DNA of 64,000 bases from JANYHF01 sp031393505. GTDB lineage: Bacteria; Pseudomonadota; Alphaproteobacteria; Rhizobiales; Hyphomicrobiaceae. This document shows, in pieces, positions 56,989-64,000 of the stretch (position 1 is its first letter; every line of letters begins with the position of its first letter). The position numbers were made by a program, and so were the translations under genes. Below the pieces are notes generated by a model. It had not been told where the DNA came from. It ran no database searches and was given only the letters and a program-made list of their open reading frames with translations. The stretch is from contig JANMVX010000102.1 of the NCBI GenBank assembly GCA_031393505.1, forward strand, positions 1 through 64,000, given 5' to 3'.

Positions 56989-58044
56989 TCATGCTGATGG
57001 CGGTGCAGCTGGTTTTGACGCGATCTTCTGGACCGCGCCCCGTTTGCGTTGCGCGTAGCCGGCAATGCCGATGGCGACGAGCAACGTAAGGCCGTTGAAC
57101 ATCGGTTCGACCCAGAACGAGCCGCCGAATTGCTGGATGCCTGATATTCCGACCGCAAGTATGGCGACGCCGATCAGCGTGCCCCAGACATTGACGCGGC
57201 CAGGTTTGATGGTGGTCGAGCCCAGGAACGCCCCGACCAGCGCGGGCAGCAGATACTCAAGGCCGACGCTGGCCTGGCCGATGCGCAGTTTCGACGCCAG
57301 CAGCACGCCCGTCAGCGCCGTCATGAGACCCGACCCAATGAACGCCCCCATGACGAAACGGCTGACCGGAATGCCATTCAACTCGGCGGCCTTGGGGCTG
57401 GCGCCGATGGCATAGAGATAGCGGCCGATGGGCGTATACTCGAGCGCGATCCACATCAGAATGGAAATGATCAGGACGTAATAGCCGGTGATCGGCAGAC
57501 CAAACAGCATGGTGGCGTTGAGCGCATAGAACGCGTCTGGCAGCACGCCGACCACCTGCCGGCCGCCGGTATGCCAGAGGGCGAGGGCATACAAAACTGT
57601 GCCGGTGCCAAGCGTTGCAATGAACGAATCGATTTTGGCGACTTCAACCAGAATCCCATTCAGCACGCCCATCAATCCGCCAAGCGCCAGAACGATCAGC
57701 ACGGCGAGCGGCCAAGGCACGCCGTAGACGGTCTGCAGGCTGATGGCGAGAATGTGCCACAGCACGATGCCGTAGCCGACGGTCAGATCGATGCGCCCTG
57801 CCGCCATGGGGATCATGACGCCGAGCGAAAGCAACGCGATGATGGCCTTGTCGGAAATAATCGAACGAACATTCAGCAGGGTTGGAAAGGAGCGCGGCAG
57901 CAAGATCGAAAACAGGACGATCAGAAACATCGTCAGGATAACCAGCCCGTATACTGGCACCAGGCGGCCGATCCGCCCAAGCAATGAGACCTGCGCCAGC
58001 TCATGCCGGGTCGGCTCCAGGGCGGTTGAACGGATCGAGTTCAT
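56989..58044 (-). CDS. Sugar-type ABC transporter permease (BPD_transp_2)
   Basis: A 351-residue membrane protein with about nine transmembrane helices and the RbsC/XylH-family pattern (SLGVMIPMAAGRIDLTVGYG, where many homologues read GGIDLSVG, and the later ATLGTGTVLYALAL). The end is basic and cytosolic. It starts 1 bp after the ATPase stop codon, so it is translated with the ATPase. Confidence 0.92.
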   Translation of the reverse strand: MNSIRSTALEPTRHELAQVSLLGRIGRLVPVYGLVILTMFLIVLFSILLPRSFPTLLNVRSIISDKAIIALLSLGVMIPMAAGRIDLTVGYGIVLWHILAISLQTVYGVPWPLAVLIVLALGGLMGVLNGILVEVAKIDSFIATLGTGTVLYALALWHTGGRQVVGVLPDAFYALNATMLFGLPITGYYVLIISILMWIALEYTPIGRYLYAIGASPKAAELNGIPVSRFVMGAFIGSGLMTALTGVLLASKLRIGQASVGLEYLLPALVGAFLGSTTIKPGRVNVWGTLIGVAILAVGISGIQQFGGSFWVEPMFNGLTLLVAIGIAGYAQRKRGAVQKIASKPAAPPSA

Positions 58045-58045
58045 A

Positions 58046-59539
58046 CTAAGCCGCCTCTTGTGCGCTGGCTGCAGTGAGCAGTGCGTTTGTGGTTAGGCCC
58101 GCGCCGCTGATTTCGGCGACAATCCGGCCTTGCGAGAACACCAGCGCCCGATGGCAGATGTGCGCCACCTCCTCAAAGTCGGTCGAAACGACGATGACCG
58201 TCAGGCCACTTTCCAGGGCTTTGGCTAGCAGGCGATAGATTTCGGCTTTGGCGCCAACGTCCACGCCGGCCGTCGGATCCTCGGCGATCAGAATTTTTCG
58301 ACCCGTCGCAAGCCAGCGTCCGACCACCACCTTTTGCTGGTTGCCGCCGGACAGCGCCTCGGCCGGCAGATAGGGATCGTTTGGCCTGAGGCCCACCTCA
58401 TTGCCGATGCCTAGCGCCTGCAGCGCTTCGGCGGAAGGAGCCAGAAACGACATCAGCGTCCGGCCAACGGCCCACGGATTGAGGAAGGTATTTTCCCGAA
58501 TCGACAGGCCCGGCACGATGGACTCTTCAGCGCGGTCGCGGGCGATCAGGCCGACGCCATCCGCCAACGCCGCTTCGGGCGAGGCCAAGTCCAATCGTTT
58601 CCCAGCGAGCGTAACAACGCCATCGAACGGCTCCGTGCCGAACAGCAGCCGGCCCACCGCCTCCTGTCCGGCCCCGCGCAGGCCGACCAGCCCCAGAATT
58701 TCACCCGACCGCGCTTCAAATGATACTGGTCCTGCGCCATGCGTCGATACGGCGTCGACCACCAGCGTCGGCGCGCCGTCCTGGCGTTGCGCCCGCACGT
58801 AAAGATTTTCCACCGGCCGGCCGACGATCAACTCGACCAGTTTCGCCGGAGTCGTCTCGGCCACGCCGACATCGCCGACCTTGCGGCCGTCGCGAAGCAC
58901 GACAACCCGGTCGGCAATCCGGAACACTTCGTCCAGCCGGTGCGAGACATAGATCATGCCGACGCCGCGCGCCTTCAACCGGCGCAGCACCACGAACAGC
59001 CGCTCGACCTCGTTGGCGGGCAGGCTGGCGGTGGGCTCGTCAAGGACCAGCACATCGGCCTCGACGGTCAGCGCGCGGGCGATGGCGACCAGCGATTTTT
59101 CGGTACGGCTGAGATCGTGCGTGCGGCGCGTCGGATCGAAATCGCAGCCAACCAGTTTCAACGCTTCGGCCGCGCGCGCTTCCGTCGCCGGCCAGTCGAT
59201 CAGCCGTCCCCGCATGGAATAGCCGCTGGCGAGCGCCACATTTTCGGCCACCGTCATCCATTCGACCAGACCCAGATCCTGGTGGATGAAGGCGACCTGC
59301 TGTTTCTGGTTCGGCTTGGGCGGACGATGCGTGTAAGGCTCGCCCTTGAACAGGATACGCCCGGCGTCAGGCTGGTGAATGCCGGCGAGCGACTTGATGA
59401 GCGTGGATTTACCGGCGCCGTTTTCGCCGAGCAGGGCCAGGATTTCGCCGCTGCCGAGGCCGAACGAAACGTCGCTGAGCGCCTGGGTGCCGCCAAACCG
59501 TTTGGTAACGCCCTCGAAGGCGATCAGCCCCTGCTCCAC
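58046..59539 (-). CDS. Sugar-type ABC transporter ATPase with two nucleotide-binding domains
   Basis: About 497 residues, the RbsA/MglA layout. The first domain has Walker A GENGAGKST, a variable signature (HDLSRTEKSLVAIARAL) and Walker B VLVLDEPTASL. The second has a degenerate P-loop (GLRGAGQEAVGRLL) and canonical signature LSGGNQQKVVVGRWL with LIAEDPTAGVD. The open frame runs to 59899, but the first 120 residues are unlike the family; I use the GTG at 59539, which has AGGGGAC at good spacing. It is first in the importer operon and divergent from maleylacetate reductase. Confidence 0.92.
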   Translation of the reverse strand: MEQGLIAFEGVTKRFGGTQALSDVSFGLGSGEILALLGENGAGKSTLIKSLAGIHQPDAGRILFKGEPYTHRPPKPNQKQQVAFIHQDLGLVEWMTVAENVALASGYSMRGRLIDWPATEARAAEALKLVGCDFDPTRRTHDLSRTEKSLVAIARALTVEADVLVLDEPTASLPANEVERLFVVLRRLKARGVGMIYVSHRLDEVFRIADRVVVLRDGRKVGDVGVAETTPAKLVELIVGRPVENLYVRAQRQDGAPTLVVDAVSTHGAGPVSFEARSGEILGLVGLRGAGQEAVGRLLFGTEPFDGVVTLAGKRLDLASPEAALADGVGLIARDRAEESIVPGLSIRENTFLNPWAVGRTLMSFLAPSAEALQALGIGNEVGLRPNDPYLPAEALSGGNQQKVVVGRWLATGRKILIAEDPTAGVDVGAKAEIYRLLAKALESGLTVIVVSTDFEEVAHICHRALVFSQGRIVAEISGAGLTTNALLTAASAQEAA

Positions 59540-59775
59540 GTCGTCCGTCCCCTGATGCCGGCGAGGTTTGCCTCGCTCTCGTCCTACGGTCGCAAGATGC
59601 GCCGTCGCGGCCCGAGTCATCGGACACGCCGGGTCGTACCTTCGCCCGTCCCAACGCGCGACGCAAGCGCCAGTCCAAGATGGCCCGATCAGCGTCTTGC
59701 GGAGAGAAGAATTGGTCGCCATGCTGGCCCAAAGTTCTGGCAAGCGCCGTTGAGCGCATGCAATGAGAGAGAACC

Positions 59776-60834
59776 ATGCGTTCGTTTCTATACCAGGGGC
59801 TGCCCGCGCGCGTGATCTTCGGGTCTGGCACGCTGTCGCAATTGCCGGCCGAAGTGGAGCGGCTCGGGTTGACCCGCGCGCTGGTGCTGTCCACGCCACA
59901 ACAGGTGGGGCAGGCCGAGGCGATTGCGGCCACGCTCGGCGCCAGATCAGCGGGCGTCTACGCCAACGCCACCATGCACACGCCGGTTGAGGTGACCGAA
60001 GACGCCATGCGGGTGGTCGCCGAACGAGCTGTGGACGGACTGATTGCCGTCGGTGGCGGGTCCACCACGGGCCTCGCCAAGGCTATCGCGCTGCGTACCG
60101 ATCTGCCGCAGATCGTGGCGCCGACGACCTATGCCGGCTCGGAGATGACCACCATAATCGGTGAGACCAAGGACGGCCGGAAGGTGACGCAGAAGAGCCT
60201 GAAGGTGCTGCCGGAGGTGGTCATTTACGACGTGGATTTGACGCTGACGCTGCCCGCTGGCCTGTCGGGCGTCAGCGGCATGAACGCCATCGCTCATGCG
60301 GTGGAGGCGCTTTATGCGCAGGACGCCAACCCGATCATGGACCTGATGGCGCTGGAGGGGATTTCGGCGCTGAACCGAGCGCTGCCGAAGATTGCGGTGA
60401 ACACGTCTGATCGCGAGGCGCGCTCGGACGCGCTTTACGGAGCATGGCTCTGCGGCATCTGTCTGGGGTCGGCGGGGATGGCGCTGCATCACAAGCTCTG
60501 CCACACCCTCGGCGGCACGTTCGATCTTCCCCATGCCGAAACCCACACCATCGTGCTGCCGCATGCCGTGGCCTACAACACGCCAGCCGCAGGGGCGGCG
60601 ATGGGCAAGGTGGCTGCAGTGCTCGGTGCGGCATCGGCGGCGTCCGGCCTGTATGATCTGGCGGGCCGCATTGGAGCCAAGCGCGCGCTGCGCGAACTTG
60701 GCATGCCGGAGGCGGGCATCGACAAGGCGACGGATATCGCCATGGCCAACCCCTATTGGAACCCGCGTCCCCTTGAGCGTGATGGCATCCGCTCCCTGAT
60801 CGCGCGCGCCTGGGCGGGGGATCGGCCGGATTAG
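59776..60834 (+). CDS. Maleylacetate reductase
   Basis: A 352-residue iron-containing alcohol dehydrogenase-type enzyme of the maleylacetate reductase group: GLPARVIFGSGTLSQLP, the nucleotide motif VGGGSTTGLAKAI, PTTYAGSEMT, and metal-site region MALHHKLCHTLGG, then HAETHTIVLPHAVAYN. It reduces maleylacetate to 3-oxoadipate with NAD(P)H, the last step before the TCA-linked path in hydroxyquinol and chlorocatechol breakdown. The next gene encodes the two preceding steps in one protein, so the pair forms a resorcinol/hydroxyquinol module. Two inverted palindromic repeats lie between the genes. Confidence 0.93.
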   Translation: MRSFLYQGLPARVIFGSGTLSQLPAEVERLGLTRALVLSTPQQVGQAEAIAATLGARSAGVYANATMHTPVEVTEDAMRVVAERAVDGLIAVGGGSTTGLAKAIALRTDLPQIVAPTTYAGSEMTTIIGETKDGRKVTQKSLKVLPEVVIYDVDLTLTLPAGLSGVSGMNAIAHAVEALYAQDANPIMDLMALEGISALNRALPKIAVNTSDREARSDALYGAWLCGICLGSAGMALHHKLCHTLGGTFDLPHAETHTIVLPHAVAYNTPAAGAAMGKVAAVLGAASAASGLYDLAGRIGAKRALRELGMPEAGIDKATDIAMANPYWNPRPLERDGIRSLIARAWAGDRPD

Positions 60835-60866
60835 GGTCAGACCCCTTCGCTGAAGGGGTCTGACCC
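60834..60866. repeat. GGGTCAGACCCC palindrome, copy 1
   Basis: A 33-bp near-perfect palindrome starting GGGTCAGACCCCTTC with centre GCT, beginning 1 bp before the end of the maleylacetate reductase stop codon. It is the reverse complement of copy 2 at 60957-60989. It would also form a strong terminator-like hairpin. Confidence 0.85.
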
Positions 60867-60956
60867 TATTGCTTCAACAATGGCGGTCTCTCATACTGCA
60901 GCTGGCGGCGGCGCCGGTGCGATTGAAACGCGAGCATTTCGGCCGTTGAGATTATT

Positions 60957-60989
60957 GGGTCAGACCCCTTCAGCGAAGGGGTCTGACCC
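60957..60989. repeat. GGGTCAGACCCC palindrome, copy 2 (inverted)
   Basis: A 33-bp palindrome with centre AGC, exactly the reverse complement of copy 1. The two copies flank a 90-bp spacer in the gap before the fusion gene, as in REP doublets (REPIN/BIME). Confidence 0.85.
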
Positions 60990-61022
60990 CCAATACAAAA
61001 AAACACTCTGGGGGAGGATGAT

Positions 61023-63767
61023 ATGATCGAGACCGACGTATTGATCGTCGGCAGTGGACCGGCTGGGTCTTCTGCAGCGGCGCTGCTGGCCATGTATGGC
61101 GTCAAAACCATGCTGGTCACCAAGTGGAATTGGACCTGCCGCACGCCGCGCGCGCACATCACCAATCAGCGCACCATGGAGGTGCTGCGCGACCTCGGCG
61201 TCGAGGCCGATGTGGTGGAGAAGGCCGCGCCCCAACACATCATGGGCAACAACGTGTTCTGCACCTCGCTGGCCGGCGAAGAGCTGGGGCGCCTGCAGAC
61301 CTGGGGCACGCATCCCGCGCGCCAAGCCGACTGGGATCTCGCCAGCCCGGCCAAGATGTGCGACATGCCGCAGAATCTGATGGAGCCGATCCTCATCGGC
61401 GCGGCCGGCAAGAACGGCGCAACCCTTTGTTTCAACTGGGAATATCTCTCCCTTACGCAGGACGCCGGCGGCGTCACCGCCAAAGTCAAGGATCACGTCT
61501 CCGGCATCGTGCACGACGTGCGAGCTAAATATCTGCTCGGCTGCGATGGCGGCCGCTCCAAGGTCGCCGAAGACATTGCTTTGCCGATGGAAGGCAAGAT
61601 GGGCGTGGCCGGCTCGCTCAACATCGTCATCGAAGCGGACCTGTCGAAGTACGTCGCGCACCGTCCGAGCGTGCTCTACTGGGTGCTGCAGCCCGGCTCC
61701 GACGTCGGCGGCATCGGCATGGGCGTGGTGCGCATGGTCAGGCCGTGGAACGAGTGGCTGCTGATCTGGGGCTACGATATCAATCAGCCGCCGCCGGTCC
61801 TGACGGATGAGGCGGCGATCCAGATCGCGCACAACCTGATCGGCGACCAGACCATCCCGATCAAGATCAAGTCCACCAGCGTGTGGACCGTGAACGATAT
61901 GTATGCGTTGGAAAACACACGTGGAAGAGTCTTTTGCCTGGGCGACGCCGTGCACCGCCATCCGCCGTCGAACGGGCTTGGGTCGAACACAAGCATTCAG
62001 GATGCGTATAATCTGGCGTGGAAGATCGCGCATGTGCTGAAAGGCAAGGCGGGGCCGGACCTTCTGTCAACGTACAATTCCGAGCGCTCGCCGATCGCCA
62101 AGCAGATTGTCACGCGCGCCAATAAGTCGATCGGCGAGTTCGGACCGATCTTTGAGTCGCTGGGGCTGCTTTCGACGCAGGATCCCGGTGAGATGAAGGC
62201 CAATATGGCCAGGCTCAAGGACAACACGCCGGCGGCCAATGAGCAGCGTGAGAAGTTGCGCAAGGCCATCGACTTCAAGTCCTACGAATTCAACTGCCAC
62301 GGCGTAGAATTGAACCAGCGCTATGCGTCCTCGGCGGTGGTGGGCGACGGTACGTTCGAGCCGGTTTTTTCACGCGACAAGGAGCTGTACTACCAGGCGA
62401 CGTCCTGGCCGGGAGCGCGGCTGCCCCATGCGTGGTTGGAGAAGGACGCCAAAAAGGTTTCGACGCTGGACTTGTGCGGCAAGGGAAAGTTCACACTGCT
62501 GACCGGTATCGGCGGCGAGCTTTGGGTGGAGGCGGCCAAGGCCATCTCGGCCGAGCGCGGGATCGAGATCGCCACGGTGGTGATCGGCCCTGGCCGCGAT
62601 ATCGACGACGTTTATGGCAACTGGCACAAGGTGCGTGAAATCAGCGATTCCGGCTGCCTGCTGGTGCGTCCGGATCAGCATGTCGCGTTCCGGGCCATGA
62701 CGGCGGCGCCAGATGCGCGGCGGCAATTGGCCGATGCGTTCGGGAGGATTTTGGGCACGCCCAAGACTGTTGTTGCTGACGCGGCTCCTGCTCAACCCAT
62801 TGCTGCGGCCGTCGCCGTTGCAGCCCCGGCAGCTGCCGTTATCGCGGCATCCGCACCCGTCCCATCGCTGGCCGCAGCGTCCGGTAAACGTCAGTGGACG
62901 AAGTACCCGTACTTCGAGGAAGCAACCTCCGTGGACGTCGTTCTCGCCCGCATGGGCAAGGAGACCAATCCGCGCCTGCGTGAAATCCTGAACGCCGTGG
63001 TCAAGCACTCGCACGCCGCCGTGAAGGACGTCCGGCTGACCACGGACGAATGGATGGCCGGCATCCAGTATCTTACGCGCACCGGCCATAGGTGCAACGA
63101 CTGGCGGCAAGAATTTATTCTGCTGTCTGACGTTTTGGGCATCAGCATGCTGGTCGACACCATCAACAACGACCACGGCTCGGCGGCGACCGAGAGCACC
63201 GTGCTCGGACCGTTCTATGTCGAGAACCCGCCGAAATACGCCAACGGCGCCAACATCTGCCTCGATGGTAAGGGCGAGCCGCTGCTGGTGATCGGCCGCG
63301 TGCTGGACAGCGAGGGCAGGCCGATCGCCGGCGCCACCGTGGACGCCTGGCAAACCAACAACGACGGCTTCTACGACGTGCAGCAAAAGGGCGTGCAGCC
63401 CGACATGAACCTGCGCGGCGTGTTCACGACCGATTCGACCGGCGGCTATTGGTTCAAGAGCGTCAAGCCGCGCCACTATCCCATTCCAGCCGATGGCCCA
63501 GTGGGTGATTTGCTGAAGGCGGTTGATCGCAATCACATCCGGGCCGCGCACATCCATTTCATCGTCAGCGCGCCGGGGCACCAGAAGGTGGTGACGCATG
63601 TGTTCCCGCCGGACTGCCCGTATCTGGAGGAGGACGCCGTGTTCGGCGTGAAGGAGAGCCTGATCGGCAATTTCGAGCAGGTCGATGCGCCGGCGGCGGC
63701 GGGGTCGCTCGGGTTCAGCAATCCGTACTGGTCGCTGACTTGGGATTTCAGACTGGCGAAGGGGTGA
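61023..63767 (+). CDS. Fused aromatic (resorcinol-type) FAD hydroxylase and intradiol hydroxyquinol-type dioxygenase
   Basis: A 914-residue two-enzyme protein. Residues 1-580 are a TfdB/PheA-family FAD monooxygenase: VLIVGSGPAGSSAAALLAMY (FAD), the DG-type CDGGRSKVAE, and FCLGDAVHRHPPSNGLGSNT. An Ala/Pro-rich linker spans about 581-620. Residues about 622-914 are a complete intradiol dioxygenase: the helical N-terminal dimer domain, VLGPFYVENPP and RHYPIPADGP with the two Fe(III) tyrosines, and RAAHIHFIVSAPGHQKVVTH with the two histidines. It should convert resorcinol to hydroxyquinol and then cleave the ring to maleylacetate, handled by the upstream reductase. There is one open frame with no stop or frameshift at the junction. 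GGGGGAGG precedes the ATG. Exact substrates are inferred. Confidence 0.92.
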   Translation: MIETDVLIVGSGPAGSSAAALLAMYGVKTMLVTKWNWTCRTPRAHITNQRTMEVLRDLGVEADVVEKAAPQHIMGNNVFCTSLAGEELGRLQTWGTHPARQADWDLASPAKMCDMPQNLMEPILIGAAGKNGATLCFNWEYLSLTQDAGGVTAKVKDHVSGIVHDVRAKYLLGCDGGRSKVAEDIALPMEGKMGVAGSLNIVIEADLSKYVAHRPSVLYWVLQPGSDVGGIGMGVVRMVRPWNEWLLIWGYDINQPPPVLTDEAAIQIAHNLIGDQTIPIKIKSTSVWTVNDMYALENTRGRVFCLGDAVHRHPPSNGLGSNTSIQDAYNLAWKIAHVLKGKAGPDLLSTYNSERSPIAKQIVTRANKSIGEFGPIFESLGLLSTQDPGEMKANMARLKDNTPAANEQREKLRKAIDFKSYEFNCHGVELNQRYASSAVVGDGTFEPVFSRDKELYYQATSWPGARLPHAWLEKDAKKVSTLDLCGKGKFTLLTGIGGELWVEAAKAISAERGIEIATVVIGPGRDIDDVYGNWHKVREISDSGCLLVRPDQHVAFRAMTAAPDARRQLADAFGRILGTPKTVVADAAPAQPIAAAVAVAAPAAAVIAASAPVPSLAAASGKRQWTKYPYFEEATSVDVVLARMGKETNPRLREILNAVVKHSHAAVKDVRLTTDEWMAGIQYLTRTGHRCNDWRQEFILLSDVLGISMLVDTINNDHGSAATESTVLGPFYVENPPKYANGANICLDGKGEPLLVIGRVLDSEGRPIAGATVDAWQTNNDGFYDVQQKGVQPDMNLRGVFTTDSTGGYWFKSVKPRHYPIPADGPVGDLLKAVDRNHIRAAHIHFIVSAPGHQKVVTHVFPPDCPYLEEDAVFGVKESLIGNFEQVDAPAAAGSLGFSNPYWSLTWDFRLAKG

Positions 63768-63772
63768 TCTTT

Positions 63773-63802
63773 CCTCTCCCCCGCCTCTTCGCGGGGGAGA
63801 GG
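63773..63802 (+). terminator. Hairpin right after the fusion gene
   Basis: CCTCTCCCCCGC (63773-63784) pairs with GCGGGGGAGAGG (63791-63802), a perfect 12-bp stem with a 6-nt loop, 5 bp after the stop codon. It probably terminates the transcript and is the first element of the repeat cluster to 63978. Confidence 0.6.
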
Positions 63803-63978
63803 ATGTCGCCCGAGCCGAAGGCGAGGAATCAGCGACAGGTGAGGGGCAGGCGCTTGCTCCGTACAGGTATCAACAAGTTCCGAGCAAGCTCCTGCCCCTC
63901 ACCGACCGCGTGGCTCTTGCGCTGAAACGCGCTGCGAGACGCGGTCTCCTCTCCCCCTTGAAGAAAGGGGGAGAGGAG
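63773..63978. repeat. Cluster of three intergenic inverted repeats
   Basis: Three hairpins follow one another: 63773-63802 (perfect 12-bp stem), 63841-63900 (19-bp stem with one mismatch, starting GAGGGGCAGG), and 63947-63978 (14-bp stem CTCCTCTCCCCCTT with its complement). C-rich CTCTCCCC repeats of this type are common between genes in several proteobacteria. No gene is seen from 63768 to 64000. Confidence 0.65.
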
Positions 63979-64000
63979 AAAACAGCGGTTATGCGCTGCG

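Overview
This window looks like the chromosome of a GC-rich alphaproteobacterium. The main reasons are a complete PhyR-NepR-EcfG general stress response locus with its own GGAAC-N16/17-CGTT promoters, a full-length cyclic beta-1,2-glucan synthase of the NdvB/ChvB type, an HWE-family sensor kinase, and a tRNA-Leu(TAA) 3' piece with an encoded CCA. The genus cannot be fixed from the sequence.

Layout. (1) 1-6227 is one end of an integrated island that continues left of the window: a CopG-like regulator, an AlpA-like regulator, a type II restriction-modification pair, an overlapping two-gene cassette with a DUF1828 protein, and a tyrosine integrase. It ends at a displaced 3' fragment of tRNA-Leu(TAA). 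Two alphaproteobacterial SOS-box sequences (GTTC-N7-GTTC) lie in front of the methyltransferase and the integrase. (2) 6321-11925 holds ordinary chromosomal genes: an ECF sigma factor with a shifted 3' end, an SDR enzyme, an Lrp regulator divergent from an EamA exporter, and several small enzymes. (3) 12396-24822 is a stress-response region: HWE kinase, phyR, nepR-ecfG, csbD, dps, three DUF883/YqjD-like small membrane proteins, a YqjE-like protein, and an operon of zinc-ribbon protein, AI-2E-type membrane protein with an extra soluble domain, and two membrane-associated GTPases. Six perfect EcfG promoters were found by eye, including one before the cyclic glucan synthase. (4) 24828-53748 is cell-surface machinery: the 2869-residue glucan synthase, a 3920-residue repeat protein with an N-terminal LEPR motif and DUF4347 domain, and, divergent from it, a five-gene operon of two TolC-like lipoproteins, two HlyD-like adaptors and an M50-protease/HlyD hybrid. 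No ABC transporter is present, so this is a candidate uncharacterised export system for the giant protein. (5) 53867-63767 is catabolism and uptake: a Gfo/Idh/MocA dehydrogenase, small conserved proteins, a sugar-type ABC importer, maleylacetate reductase, and a single 914-residue protein that fuses a TfdB/PheA-type aromatic hydroxylase to an intradiol (hydroxyquinol-type) dioxygenase. The last two would take resorcinol through hydroxyquinol and maleylacetate to 3-oxoadipate.

Several families of intergenic palindromic repeats are scattered through the chromosomal part. The most interesting items are the ABC-less giant-protein export locus, the hydroxylase-dioxygenase fusion, the dense EcfG promoter set, and the SOS-box-bearing restriction/integrase island with an uncharacterised gene pair.
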